Notes: generated by a model not told the origin, from the sequence alone. Positions 1 to 12,355 are shown, numbered from the stretch's first letter. The stretch is 64,000 nucleotides of DNA from Argyresthia goedartella (GCA_949825045.1 OX463824.1:24350501-24414500), one strand, 5' to 3'. Translations and numbers: made by a program.

Positions 1-940
1 ACAAACATTAAAACATCATAGTAACTAATTAGCCTAAAACAAATTACAAGTTACATGAGTTTAGTTTTTATGAATTACACTTATTCATTTATTACTTAAA
101 GCGTCTCTTAATTATTTTCTCTTAAAAGGAGATAAAAAGTTGAGTGCATCACTCGGGAGCAAAATATTTTTTCACACCTTTCATTCGGAAAAGTAAGTTT
201 TGCTCCACGAAGAGAGGGAGCAAAATGCTACTTTTCTGTTCAAGCTACTTTTTTATTTATTCATTGGCATGTAGCGCAATGCCAATAGAACAAGATCTTA
301 ATAAAATAATCGATTGCAATTTCATCGTAATCGATTAAAAAAGAACATGTTTCATATAACGTTGTTGAAGTTACACAACAACGTTATAGGAAAATTTATG
401 ATTTCTTCGCAATATTTAAAAAAAAAGTCACAATAAATTATATGTTTTACTGAAATCAAAACTATTGATGACTTTTATTGCGATATAATGAATGTTGATA
501 TCCGATACCATTGTAATATTCGATTCGACTATTTTTACACGTTACTAATTTAATAAAAAAAAATCCTCATAGTCGGTGTGAAAAGTTGTATGTGTCACTC
601 AGGAGCAAAATTATTTTCGTCATGGGCGTTAATGCTTGAATCCTTCGTTATGCTCAGGATTCTAACTTAGAATCCCTCGCTACGCTCCTGATTCTATCGT
701 AGAATCCTTCTCTTCACTCTGGATTCAATGTACCGCCCTCGCCGTAAATACATAATTTTGCTCCCTTGTGACACAAATAACTATTTCCTCGGGCGAAGTA
801 CTTTGAATTCTTCGCTTACTCACGATTATATTAAAGAAACACGATTCTTCTATAGAATCGCTCGTTTCGCTCTGAATTCAAAATAGCGCCCTCGCCGTAA
901 AATATAATTTTGCTCCCTAGTTATACAATCTACTATTTGA
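1..940. repeat. Block of degenerate foldback repeats
   Basis: No gene is visible. The motif GGAGCAAAAT recurs near 155, 212 and 602, and its reverse complement near 755 and 910. A 24-bp imperfect inverted pair (591-615 against 752-775, about three mismatches) encloses a run of short units of the type gaatcc-tcgctacgctc-gattc. A second partial copy of the same arrangement lies at about 845-925. The short open frame at 144-338 starts on GTG and overlaps these repeats, so it is not called a gene. Confidence 0.5.
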
Positions 941-1227
941 CACTTTAAGCTGCAGGTCCCGGCTACTATCACTACTTGGTAGAGTATCGTCAAACTCCTC
1001 GACCGAACCAACCAAACTGAGAAATTTCAATCCGTTGTGAAATAGTATTTTTATATTTGATAAACAGATTTTGTCATAACTTCGCGAGACTTTTCTCGAG
1101 CGAAAATAATGAAATTACTTTTATACGTTGACGAATGCAACTTGACGCGCATCATCAACAAGCTAGTATAATGAAACCATGGACTACAGCTTATGACATG
1201 TTTAAACACAAAAGTGTAGAGGCTAAC
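941..1227 (+). repeat. Fragment of tRNA-derived SINE family 3, then unremarkable DNA
   Basis: About 60 bases from 946 match the middle of the SINE copy at 24030-24320 (shared core TTAAGCTG-AGGTCCCGGCT). The tRNA-like head is missing. Nothing else is recognisable up to 1227. Confidence 0.4.
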
Positions 1228-1345
1228 GTTTGTTTGGGGGTTAGACTATGTTTATTGTTTTTTTAAAGTAAAATATAGATAGATAGATACCGATCCGTTT
1301 GGTTTGTGGACGAGATCTCTTATTAGAGATATGCTTGCCTTTGTA
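1228..1345 (+). repeat. Dispersed repeat, copy 1 of 2
   Basis: This stretch aligns by eye with 2363-2480. Both contain GGGGTTAGACTAT followed by tttattgttttt, then ccgtttggttt or ccatttggttt and the cttgcctt block. No coding capacity or terminal structure is seen. Confidence 0.45.
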
Positions 1346-2362
1346 CACTATTTTCATGTAACTATTGTTTTTTATAAGTTTTGAGTGCAATAAATAAATA
1401 TGAAACCACTAGTGTAACTCCCCATTTTTGCGTAACTTGATATTTACATAAGACGGTTTTGGCGTAATGCGTCGTCTTAAATATACCAACCTATTAGAAT
1501 CCTCGAGTCTTTCGCCAATCGGGGTGTCAAAGGCACACAAAAATAAGCATAGCGTCACCCCTTTTCCCATACGAGGTGACAGAGGCTCATTAGCGCCCAA
1601 GTTTACTTAGTTATTCACTACTCCTGCGCTACATGTTACGAAGTTATACTACAAAAATCCTCCATTATTGAAAAACAATGAGTATTTCTTATCAAGTTGT
1701 CCTCCAACGATTCCCGCGCTATCAGTCAAGTGTCGCCACCGGCCGCGTCTAAGAGAGGTCGCTGCTATCGCCGGAAGCTGCGTATCGCACCGGAAGCTGC
1801 GTCCGCGCAGACGATATGACTATGCTTACGCTCGACGTTGGTGATTTGCCTAAGAATTACTAAGTATGGGTAGAAAATATAAATAAATCGCCCATAAAAA
1901 ATACAAAAACTAACCTAGCGACTGTTTCACTAGGATCTAAATTAAAACACTAGACAATATTCCAAATTGATTAATGCAACGCGAATCACACCACTACCTA
2001 TTTTTTATTTTATTCTACCTATTCAGGTATCATAGTTATCGATATCTACTTACTGAAAATGATCCGGTGATTTCCTGAAGACTTCGACAGACGTTGTTGG
2101 TTATCTGAAACATTACGAATACAATACTTATTAGTATCCACGAACGTAAAACGGAACGGCGGCTTGCGAAGACTCATACCACGCCCACCGTCTTGGCGGC
2201 CCGCGCACGCCCCGCCCATTGTCTTGCGCACCCCACCTCCCAAGACGTCGGATTTGAGAGACCACGCCCAACCAAGACGGTAGGACGAGCCAAAGTTTCA
2301 GATCACTTACTCTCAATTACTACAAAAAATGGACAACGGTTTAAACAGAACAGAATTTGGGA
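1346..2362. other. No gene recognised
   Basis: Non-repetitive sequence apart from a short direct duplication of ccggaagctgcgt near 1770-1800 and a short GC-rich patch at 2180-2290 open in several frames. The small open frames here overlap one another on both strands and lack coding character. Confidence 0.4.
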
Positions 2363-2480
2363 TAAACAGATGTTTACGTTGGGGTTAGACTATTTTTATT
2401 GTTTTAAAAAAAACGGTATCTATCCATTTGGTTTGCTGAAAGAGGCCTCTTGATAAGCTTGCCTTCGTATTCGTAGCATG
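2363..2480 (+). repeat. Dispersed repeat, copy 2 of 2
   Basis: Second copy of the repeat at 1228-1345, diverged by small indels. The two copies are in direct orientation about 1.1 kb apart. Confidence 0.45.
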
Positions 2481-3003
2481 TTTATTTATCTAAAGAGAAT
2501 TGCCACTCGACCATCTGCTAGCTATCAGTCGCTGTTAGTAATTTAGGATCAATATAATAATGCTTTCTACGTGTGTTTCTTAAGCGAGTTTCTCTTTAGA
2601 TTTTCTTAGGCAAGTTTTTAAGTTTTTTTTATGTGAGTTTCTCTATAGTTTTTCTTTTTCGCATCCGCATTTAAGTTAGTTTGCAATTTCGAACTTTCAT
2701 CAAAATGCTACAGTACAATTATTGTAACTATACCGCTCCACACTTCTCGGATTTTTGTTCTTTTGAAACCGTAAATTATTTAACTGTTTTCAGATATATA
2801 CCCCTTAATACACTCTTCATAATACACATATTGATCACTTTCAGAAACTAAAACCCAGAAGTATCGATCGTTAAAGTTAAAGTAATCATACTCCTACCTA
2901 CATTAATAGCCGGAACTGCATCAAACATATTTGAGAATTTAGTACAGTAGCGACATCTGTTTAATCATACGGTCATTACAAACCGATGCGCAGGAGTCTC
3001 AGA

Positions 3004-3108
3004 CTACAGCGCCATCTATTCGATAGCCCGTGAACTTTTCCCTTTGTAATGTGCCCACTCATATGACTGACTATAGTTGTCTTTCAAGTACGTTAGATGG
3101 CGCTGTAG
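3004..3108. repeat. Foldback with 15-bp perfect arms
   Basis: CTACAGCGCCATCTA at 3004-3018 is matched exactly by its reverse complement at 3094-3108. Related half-sites (gatggcgct) occur singly near 5337, 11915 and 55138, so this may be a small dispersed foldback. The flanks 2491-3003 and 3109-3174 show nothing else. Confidence 0.5.
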
Positions 3109-3174
3109 ATAAAGTTCCATCTAACGGCTATAGGTGTCGCTTGTATAGAATATTATTCAATTTATTCGAATGTA

Positions 3175-3670
3175 GAGTGCATTTCGCTTTAAATTCCCTT
3201 CGCCGTTAACTTATCATGGTCAAATGAAATGACTATTTTTGTGAATAAATAAATCTATTTCAGGTTAAGAACAATTATGATAAATCTATCATCAATTTTT
3301 GATTATTATTTTAGCAAATTATATTTTTCACTGCAGATAAACCGTAGATTCCGTATTTAAAATATAGGCTGTATAGTGGTTTTGCCAGTACCTTTATTTA
3401 GTGCGGCGCCCGGAAAAAAAACAAAACCAGCGCGCCGTTTCCCATAAATATTTGTTTACGTTTTCGATGTCTGATTATTATCAATACAAGTCTGTTTTTC
3501 CTCGCAAGTGTGTTGAAAAACGTCTTATAAAACTCGTCTACCAATAATACCGCCTGAGTATTAACCAACTTACGCACTTGCTATTGGGGTGACACATTTT
3601 TCGATGTCTAGCATCACTGGTTTCATTGCTGCCAACTTAACGGCGAAGGGAATTTAAAGGCGAGATGCCC
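3175..3670. mobile_element. TIR element (MITE-like), about 496 bp
   Basis: Two inverted arms of about 34 bp (3175-3208 and 3637-3670) share the core TTTAAATTCCCTTCGCCGTT, with a few mismatches and a 1-2 base indel at the outer edge. Each outer edge abuts TA, compatible with a TA target duplication. The interior has no open frame, so this would be a non-autonomous DNA transposon. The family was not identified. Confidence 0.5.
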
Positions 3671-3947
3671 TATAACAGAATGCTGTAGTAAGTTTTTGGG
3701 TGTCAATTTAATATGTAAGTACCTATTAAAGTTTGCACTAGCGAAAGGGATAATCAGAATATCTCGTTACCTACGAGCTTGTAGGAAATATAGTACCGAG
3801 AAATGTAGATGCTTATACCAATATCAAAGTAGGTACCTAGGTAAGTGGAGGGCTCTAGTCTCTCATGTACTCTCCTGACATGATAATCGAAGTTTTAAAT
3901 GTAGAAGTAAATAAGATTCTTCTATCAAAACGCGTGAGGATATTTGG
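3671..3947. other. No gene recognised
   Basis: Non-repetitive sequence. The 60-codon open frame at 3696-3878 has no recognisable motif and looks incidental. Confidence 0.4.
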
Positions 3948-4152
3948 TGTACGAGTTTTTGTTTTACATACCGGCACATTGCTTCTGGCCTCACACTAGG
4001 ATACCCTGTGTCGTGGGAACCAGAAACAGCGATGTCTAACACATATAAACATCCAAGACCTGGGGTTGTTTCGTCGTCCCCAGCCGGGGATCGAACCCGG
4101 GACCTCTCGCATGGTTCTCAGAGCCATTACCATAGCGCTACTGAGAGCGTTT
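3948..4152 (-). mobile_element. tRNA-derived SINE, family 2, copy 1
   Basis: On the minus strand a tRNA-like head carries a B-box (GGTTCGATCCC) in the block read back from about 4105. It is followed by the family body ending in the cctgtgtcgtgggaaccagaaacagcg block. The same body occurs at 6138-6345 and 26612-26812. The head is degenerate as a tRNA, with no convincing acceptor stem or cloverleaf, so this is a SINE and not a tRNA gene. Confidence 0.65.
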
Positions 4153-4321
4153 CAGTCTAGTTAGGTAGATATGGAAGTTCCAGAGAGTCACTGCGTTGTA
4201 AATTTAAGGAAATTAACATTGTGACAGTGCCGTGTCAGTATATTTATGAAAACCTAATTACGTCCACAAAATATTGATAAATTTCCTAAGAATAGCGACA
4301 GGCACAATGTCAACACTAGAA

Positions 4322-4741
4322 ATAGGAATAAACTAGCTATACCTACTACTAGGCTCCATAAGGTTAATGTATCTTTTAAAGGGCAATGTATTCGCTTTTA
4401 AAACAAAATCCCAACTGAGTTACAAGAATTGTCTGTAAATAAATTTAAAAATGTTGTTAAAAATCACTTATGTAAAAAGGCTTACTACAAAATATCAGAT
4501 TATGTAGAAGACAAGAAAGCTTGGGAAGGTGTTTGCTCCAATTCTGTAAAAAATAACGTATAAAGCTGGAGGTTTCTAGTCGCCTCTTTGTCTCCAGCAT
4601 CTAAAACATTGAGGTGACGGAATTCAAATGGAGTTCTATATTTCCCTATACCTTATATATGTGTTAGTTTAAGATTTGACATTCTCCAAATGTAACCTAT
4701 GTATTTCTTATGGAAATAAACTCTTTTTGAATTTGAATTCC
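4322..4741 (+). pseudogene. 5'-truncated LINE, C-terminal RT relic and 3' tail
   Basis: Translation of the plus strand gives a broken peptide with the blocks SFKGQCIRF, NKIPTEL, KKAYYKISDYVEDKKAW. These match in order the C-terminus of the LINE relic at 37477-37881 (SFKGQCILYYNKI, KKGYYNVQDYL). A stop replaces the tyrosine of the YNKI-type motif. The tail is a short gaatttgaatt repeat at 4728-4741. This is a dead-on-arrival copy of a Jockey/CR1-like family. Confidence 0.6.
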
Positions 4742-4887
4742 CTATTAATGTCGGACCTGGATGGCAGTAAAAGCATAGCATAATTATAAATAAATTACTA
4801 ATTTTTGACATTTGTTTAGAATACCTACAAACCTATGAATCCTTAGGTAGTTATGCTCAGAACACTAATAGTAATGGCGTGTGGACT

Positions 4888-4974
4888 GCTCCCAAGGGCG
4901 CAAAATGCCGTATTTGGCTTGTCGGCGGCGTCTGTTTTGTTTGGAGACTGACTGCCAAATACGGCATTTGGAGC
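4888..4974. repeat. Foldback with 16-bp perfect arms
   Basis: AAATGCCGTATTTGGC at 4903-4918 pairs exactly with its reverse complement at 4954-4969, and the pairing resumes outside with GCTCC/GGAGC. One arm plus flank recurs at about 28583-28620, so it is a dispersed foldback and not a local hairpin. Confidence 0.5.
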
Positions 4975-6137
4975 TATTTCTATTCATGTTTCAAGAGAGG
5001 TTGCGCTGAAGCGATGGGTTGGCCCCTTGTCTCCCCTTGTGCCTCTGCCACCTCATAGGTATGTGATAGTGGTTTAGTGATTTATCTTTCCGTCGGAACT
5101 CTTTACATCATTTTCATTATATTTCCTATAATTGTATTCACAGTTAAATTATCGATTGATTGGTTTTCAGCAGGTTTATTACGCCTTAATGACATAGAAA
5201 CCTAAGAAAGTCAATAATCGAAGTCTGCTCTAGCTGTAAATGCACTGTACATGGCTATCAGCGTCACTAAAGCGGCGGAAAACTTTTAAGAAATCGGTCT
5301 TTCTAATAAGAATCAAATAATGAGCTGAATGCGCTGACGCCATCTAGCGATAAAATTGCAATTTAATATGTAGGATGACGATGAGGCAAAACTTCTGGAG
5401 GGAACTATTGGACTCTTATCAGAAAATTTGCTGTCAACCCTTTACCAGCCATAAGCATTCAGAATTTTTGAAGGCCATAAGGTTGAAAACATGGTGGGCA
5501 TACAGTCGACAGAGCCTTATAAAGTGTTAATAGAAGCAATTAGACATAAAAGGAACATTTCCTTTGTTTTCGTATAGTTGTCTATTTCGTATGAACATAT
5601 TAATGTCACCTAATAGATGTGAGACAGCATGATTCCTTTATGTTATATTATAACATGCACGTTGTATGGAGCTTGGTTTTTAGATGCTAATGGGAAATCA
5701 TGCGCGTTGAACTCTTCATAAAACCGAATACATTGCAGGCTCTTGTGAAGAAATACAAACGAATTTGTGTGTTTCCGTTTCCGTATTATGATAAAGGACT
5801 GATGTGATTTAGTAGGTAAGGTAAATGTATTTTCTCTCTTAACCCTTTACCATATTCTAACCCATGTATGGGTTTCATAGGGTTTGAATTTTATTACGAA
5901 GCGATATGGTTGAAAATCACGACCCATTTCTGTTAGGGCCATTAAGGTATGCCAATGAGATAATATGGAAAATGGACAATTCAACGACTGCCTATGCCAA
6001 CTCGTATGGGAAAAGGTGTGACGCTATGTTATGTTATTATATTAGCTCATAATAATATTCTAGGTTTTTAAATAAGTGGAGGAAAGAAAAAGGACTTTAT
6101 ATACGGCTTCATTTTTTAACTCAAATTTATATAATTA
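4975..6137. other. No gene recognised
   Basis: AT-rich and largely non-repetitive. A short motif, gtatgggaaaaggtgtgacgc near 6010, recurs near 27945 and, inverted, near 1555. It is probably a fragment of a dispersed repeat. Confidence 0.35.
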
Positions 6138-6345
6138 ACGACCTCTGTGGCGTTGCAGTTGTGGACCTGCGTACCTTGCGAGTGGTCCCGGGTTCAATCC
6201 CCGGCTGGGGACAGAAAAAAACCCATGTCTTGGATGTTTTATGTGTGCCGACGCTGTTTCTGGTTCCTACGACACAGGGTATCCTAGTGTGGGGACAGAA
6301 GTATGTGCCTATATATAAATGTTTATGGTTATCTAGATTTGTGAT
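6138..6345 (+). mobile_element. tRNA-derived SINE, family 2, copy 2
   Basis: The tRNA-like head holds a B-box (GGTTCAATCCC) near 6190. The family body with gacacagggtatcctagtg follows near 6275. The copy is in plus orientation relative to copies at 3948-4152 and 26612-26812. The 128-codon open frame over this region is a by-product of the SINE and its flank. Confidence 0.65.
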
Positions 6346-6507
6346 AAGCCGTCAGATTTCCCATACATCAAACAAACGTCGATTTGACACAAGCGGCGTC
6401 GGTTTTGTTGTTTTTGAGTTAGATTTAGAAAATAAGGGGGGCCTGCATGTGTTATTAGGAGCCCTAAATAATATATTATACTATTCATCAAGCAGGTACC
6501 TATTTAA

Positions 6508-6975
6508 TAGTAGTTTATGTGACTGCTACATAATGGATTGGCATTAATACTCGGCGAGTTTCATAATAATATCACTCGAGAGTTTTAATGCCTAATTATG
6601 TACAGTTACATACTCTAGTTTATCTACACACATATCATAAGCTCTCTTTGATGTGTTCAGGAACCGCATGTTTGACCGGCATTGTGGCTCTGCAGTTGTT
6701 TAGCTTGTTCTGTAGCACCAACTTCGGGCGTCGGCGTTCGAAATTTGAATGTCAGTACCAACTTCACAGACAAACTAGGGGCGGCACGAGGAGGGCGTCG
6801 GCGTTCGAAATTTGAATGTCATAATGTGTAGAAAAATTACACATTATGGTCATAATGTGTAATTTTTCAGATAAGAAATGAGTTTTTACCAGTTGGTTCA
6901 ACATTATGCTGATCGTAACGTGCGTTTTTTGTACGCAGTAAAGAGGGTTTATGATACGTGTGTAGATAAAGATTA
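6508..6975 (+). mobile_element. Foldback TTAA-flanked element, copy A
   Basis: One of four copies in the window (others 13769-14237, 34078-34546 and 40412-47088, the last split by a BEL element). The ends are TAGTAGTTTATGTG and, inverted, TAATCTTTATCTAC, and TTAA abuts both ends (6504-6507 and 6976-6979). Inside, a TTTATCTACACAC-TATCATAA block near 6619 is repeated in inverted orientation at the right end, and a second inverted pair surrounds ctcgagag. No protein is encoded, so this is a non-autonomous element. Confidence 0.55.
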
Positions 6976-6998
6976 TTAACAAACAAATGAAGGAAGGA

Positions 6999-7132
6999 CT
7001 TTAGAAAGACCGCTCTTTTAGATGTTTTAACTGTTTTTTTCTATGCTTTATAAGTGTATTTAAAGATGATTTCAAAATACCCAAACCTTCGGAAATCGTC
7101 GAAAAACCCTAAGGGCGGCGGTCTTTCTAAAG
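6999..7132. repeat. Small foldback, 15-bp perfect arms
   Basis: CTTTAGAAAGACCGC at 6999-7013 is exactly complementary to 7118-7132. The arms bracket about 104 bases of AT-rich sequence. No coding content. Confidence 0.5.
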
Positions 7133-8344
7133 GCTAGCCCAAATGTTGTTGTTAAATAAAACACGCGCTAGTCCTCTGATACGTCTTTTTCGGTGCTATT
7201 ATTTTTTTCTACATTAAATTGGCAGGTTCGTATGTTTGACAGCTCTCAAAACTCCTAGGGAGTCAAAATGAACCATAGATTCCTTTTCATAGATTAGTTG
7301 AGTTTTGAGCCTGCGGAATCGGCAAAAGGTCACCTTTGCATAAAAAAAAAAGAAAAAAAGAGAGACATTTTGATAAGTAGTTGTTTGTTGCTAGATTATA
7401 TTATATCTATTTTTACTTCAACTATCTAATAAATCATGCAATTTAAGAACACAAATACGCATTTGTATTTCTAATGTAATTCTAACTTACCATTAGAAAT
7501 AAAATAAAAAAGACACCACAATTATTTTTATTAAACAACAAAACAAAAATACATCACAATATGCCAGCCGTGTAGAATTTATGTATTTTTGATAAATTGT
7601 AATTTTTAACGAAATACTTCTTTGATAAATTCAACACGGCCTAGGTATCCGACGGAAAACATAGCTAATAATAATAGGTAAAATTTGAACATAATAAGCC
7701 AAAGCATATAATAACAAAGAGTTCTTTATTGAACAACAATAACAGGATTAGTAATAAGTTTCACAAAAAACTACAAAATCTAACAAAAAAGGAAAAAGTT
7801 TCTATGTTATGAAAAATAAACCAAATCGAAAAAATAAAAGTAGGTAGGTAAATAAAAATCTAAAATTGTTCTAAAAAGAGATATTTAGCCACCTTGGTCC
7901 ACTGGAACACGTAAGAGTCACCACAATAGTTCGGGTTTCACACGATTGTCCAAATAACTAACTTTACTTAGTAAGTGGGTCCAAGTTGGTCTATGCCAGT
8001 CAGTACCATTAATGTTATATATAAACTCCTAATATTACTTTAACGCTTATAGTAATCGCTTTTATCTTCTTATTAAGAGTTTATTCGAGATCATCCAACT
8101 TCATTAAAAAATAATTTTGAAATGAAAATATTCTCAATAACGACCAAACGTTTTTTTTTATAAATGTAACCGACATAAATATAAAAAATTTCGCAAAATC
8201 TTTTCCACCGTCAACAGTTTAGTTCAAAAAGTGAGGAGCGGGGTTTAGCCTAAAAATATTTCGTTAAGACGCGGCGAATATGGGGGATTTCTTTTTGAAT
8301 TTTGTTTTATTAATATTTATAATCACAAGAGCACGAGGAACGTG
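7133..8344. other. Transposon-poor intergenic DNA
   Basis: No gene or dispersed repeat recognised. A hairpin-capable pair occurs at 7568-7582 and 7625-7639 (15 bp, one mismatch). Its function is unknown. Confidence 0.4.
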
Positions 8345-8580
8345 ATTTGCGTCGCGCGGCCCGGCCGGCCGCGGCGACTCCAGACGGACGACTGAGACGG
8401 GCCCGCCGCCGCCGCCGCCACCTCGCCCCTCCCGCCGCGCGCCGCCCCCGCGCCACCCCGCCCGCCCCCCTCCAACTTCGTTACGAGCCACTTGTAATCG
8501 CCGCGCGATTTTTCCGCCTAAGACAAATTAGGCGGCCCGCCCGCCCCACTATCGAGCTCGAGTTTGGGCGGTTTCTTAGA
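8345..8580. other. GC-rich island, candidate promoter or leader exon
   Basis: About 235 bases of very high GC with many CpG sites stand out from AT-rich surroundings. Long proline, arginine and alanine runs are open in several frames on both strands (8347-8583 plus, 8264-8491 minus), as expected of low-complexity GC DNA rather than a real protein. It lies in the longest transposon-poor part of the window, so a regulatory role is possible. No TATA or initiator can be assigned with confidence. Confidence 0.3.
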
Positions 8581-10834
8581 TGACATATAGGAACGCGCCT
8601 TCTTAGTTATTTTTCTTATGCGCTTCAAAGATTTTTTGATTGTGTATTTTACAAAGGGGCGTGATGTATGTTTAATTTGATTTTTGTTAAAAACATTTGT
8701 GCATAACTTACATCTGAAACTTGAAAATGTAGGTAAATTGTTTTTAATTATTGTTTTTTAAATATCATTCAGGGTGCTTTTGAAATCACTTGACAATGCT
8801 GGGAAATAAAAAATATATGATTATCTGATCACATTGGCCTTCCGTAGCAACCAACATACAACACACGACAATCTCCATAAAGTTTCTCGGACACTCAGTA
8901 CGTACCTATAATTTAGTCATATTTCAATAACCGTACAGAATTTGGATCAAGACAATGCGGTCGACATCGACTCCTATCCGGATAAGTAAGTAACAAAAAA
9001 TATACTCTTTCACAGATCATTTGACATCGATTAACCTCCAAACACGATTACAATTCGGCCGGCAGACAAACAAAAAAAGCAGCACCGAGTTTATTTTAAT
9101 CGAAAAATACTTTGTGTAAATTACTGATGTGACAATGTTATGAGCGCGAGGTTTATTTTTAAACGGCTTCACTTTCACTTTCGACGGGCTTGTATCGCCG
9201 GTTAATTTTATAATAAAATGCAATCATTCAAAAAAAAAAATCCGTGCAATCTTAAATGATGAGCAAGTGAAAATATTGTGTCACGGATTTTCAGATACGA
9301 GGTGGCGAAAACGCAGTTGTGTACACGTTTATCGTATTCAATAGAAAATTTTGCGTAACAGGGGCTAGCCCATCGTTGCGCTATGGAGATATGAAAGTTA
9401 AAATAAAAAAAATAAAAAAACATCGACCTTTTTCTATATGGTGTATTTTTTTAATTCAATTCGAACGCTCATTTTCAGATCAACTTTATTATTATGGACA
9501 TTAAATATATTTTTTTATTTTACCAATCGGGTGAATTCCGGTGCATTTGTGTATTTTGACTTATATTATAATGAATCGGTTACATTATCACAATTGATGC
9601 ACCCGTACATAGAATAATAATTGGAAAAAACAGGTCTTATTGAATTTTCTTAGTGTCTTTGTATTAATAATAAATAAAACAAATTTACTATCAAGTACGA
9701 GGCGAAATTATAATTTGGTTCGTTCTTAGTTATATAAAATATGCTCGAGAATACAACGTTTTGAATATGTAAAAATCTTAGTGCGAACTATCACCGCAAG
9801 ACCATTCCATTTTTTATGTCTTAAATTGTTGCTAAATATCAAAACGTATTAATTACTAATCGTAACAAAGTAAAACAAAAGGCATTTTGATTTAAAAACA
9901 TAATTTCAATGATTTTTTTAATATTTTTTCCCTCGTCCGTAATACCGGTTATCCCGAGGACGTCTGGCTGAATTAATTCTTTCATGCCATCCCGCGGTCC
10001 AGCTGCTGTGCTAAAGGGTCATTCAACTCGGATTTTAACGAGAAACGATCAGTTTTCCAATAGGGATGAGACGTATGTATTAATATTCCAAAAAAAATAA
10101 TTTAAAATTACGTCTTACGTCGACGAGGTTTGTTGAGAGATTCTTTGAGATAGTCTGAACCAATTTTTGAAATATGTTTTAAAATGAAGTTTTTTATTTC
10201 TCAAGTTGAAAAATAATTAATATTTTGTGGTCACATTATGAAGGAAGACGAAGAGTTGTTTCAACTTGAAGATGTCAAGATGGGTCGGAATTTAGGAGTA
10301 ATCGTTTGGCGTTATGAAGAATATTTACAGAGAGAATATTAACAATATGGCTCAAATATATATAGAAAAAAACTAACAAAAAATAAAGAACATTACAAAC
10401 ACTAAATAAAACTAAAGATATATTAAGTACAGAACACAGTAAAGCTCACTTCAATAAAAATTACTGAAAGCATTGCGGGTACCTGCTATTCTATAAAAAT
10501 CCAAGTCTTCATCGGAGTCACGAAACTTGATAAATTAAGCCGTTTCTAAAAACCACTGAAATATCCTCGAACAACTGTCCTTATTTTTTACTTAACCTAC
10601 AATTAATTTTAATCTTAAAATATTTATTAGTATCCTAAATTACCAACAGTTTGTCACACCGAGATATCTCAAAAAGATAAACTTCCGTCAAGCCCCCAGA
10701 GTCCACACACATCCGAAAAGAAACGCGGGCAATTTTTTACAAAATAAAAAACAACGCGGCAAGGAACTCAGCACCACTTACAGACTATGCGGCATCGAAC
10801 CGAATATTTACATTTGAAGAAAAAAAATGGGGTC
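8581..10834. other. Transposon-poor intergenic DNA
   Basis: AT-rich, non-repetitive sequence with no coding block I can support. Short frames at 9017-9504 overlap on both strands and carry no motif. Confidence 0.4.
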
Positions 10835-10960
10835 ATCCGGAGGTTACGGGCAATACGGCCGGTCGGCGCGGGCCGCGGCGGGATGTGGACTCGCGCCCGA
10901 CCTCGCCGCCTCTCCCGGCTCAACCACGTGCGCAGACCGACATGCGAGACAAAAAACACC
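10835..10960. other. Second GC-rich island
   Basis: A 125-base GC- and CpG-rich patch containing an E-box (CACGTG) near 10926. Overlapping frames on both strands are arginine-rich and lack motifs. Like the island at 8345-8580 it could mark a promoter or noncoding leader exon. This is inference from composition only. Confidence 0.25.
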
Positions 10961-12355
10961 CCCTTGCTGGAGCTAGAGCAGGACAGGAATACACTTTTTT
11001 CAATTTACTATAAATGCCCGATTTTTATTATTTTTTCTCATTTCGATATTTTATTTTTTAGTTGATGCGGCCCGCATTTCACCTGTTGTGCTTGACCCGG
11101 TTCGATCTGTCGGTCATGTGATCGGTTGTCGTTGAAGTGTGCGATCGGAATCGATGGGCGAGATGAGTGAACGGATTCCAGGTGTCTCCCGACCTGGGAA
11201 TGTATTTGCAGATCTTACAAAAAAGAAAAAATGTAAGACCTCCCATAGCTGATTTTTGGGTACCTTATGTTTTTCAGTGGAACGTTCTTCGTATCATTGT
11301 ATTGGTCACCGTAGTCAAATCAAATAAACGAACTATTTAAATATATTCCGTACCTACCAAACAAGTATATTTGTTAACAAATTGCAATGACTACCAATTT
11401 TCATAGGAGATAGTATAAAATTCCTACAATATCCAATAAGTTCGCGATTGTGCTGCTAATAACTTGCAGCGTCGGGTAGCGGAACTAATTACGCCTTATA
11501 AGTGCAACACTACCGCCGCCACCCGTTGATCGGTGTTTAGAGTAAACTTATCTATTTTTCTTTAGTGCAATCCCGTTGAAAGTGCAACGTTCTTTTCAGC
11601 AAATCCACCGGGTTTTTTTCCATTCGTTTTGATTCCGGTACATTTCGCTGTTGGCTTGTCGGAATGAGAATTTTCGGACCATTTGTTAGGTTTGCATGGT
11701 TGTTGTTGTATTGCTATTTCAGCATGTGTTAGAATACTATGGTTTACTTTAAGTAAAGAGATTTATGCATATATAGCGGATTGTAACATACGTTTCAGAC
11801 GCGAAATATATATCTGTACAGACATCCAGAAAGACAGATGATAAGAATTTTGTACACTTTCATGTACAGGTTCAACACAGGCGCTAAGTATGTGTTTTGC
11901 GTATAATTAAAAGAGATGGCGCTAGTAGTTTTTAAAATCTCGGTTTAAAATGTTATGTAGAGTTGTTTGATGTTAGAACATGGCTGGCCAATATATTTTC
12001 TAGGTGAGCAACATTTCTTAGATTGTGGCGGCGCTGGGCCACCACTTTTTTAGGATATTTTTCAAATGCGCCAAGAAGCCAGTGATTTCTGGGGCTGCAT
12101 ATATTATCAATTTATCACCAAGAACATCACATTTTTTGAATAAAGTATCTAATTGAAAATAATTATCAAATCATTTTGTTAAATCGACGCTGCATAATAA
12201 AACAAGGCATGTTTATATGTTTACCATTAAGGATCACGATCATAACCGGTTATTTTGTATTTCTTATTATTATTGATAATTTCAGATATATCTCTTTTCC
12301 CACGCAGCCTGAGCTTTTTGAGCAGCCTTTTTGTGCATAAAGGAGAATTCCTTTA
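10961..12355. other. No gene recognised
   Basis: Non-repetitive DNA. The 62-codon frame at 12255-12443 runs into the dispersed repeat that follows and is not called. Confidence 0.4.

Noticed and set aside
4080..4150. tRNA-like sequence with B-box (also 6190, 24070, 26745, 35327, 40205)
   Set aside because: Each is the head of a dispersed SINE with a shared body. None forms a credible acceptor stem or cloverleaf.
6161..6547. 128-codon open frame
   Set aside because: It starts inside a tRNA-derived SINE head and has no motif.
8264..8583. Arg/Pro/Ala-rich frames in the GC island
   Set aside because: Open on both strands simultaneously because of low-complexity GC sequence.
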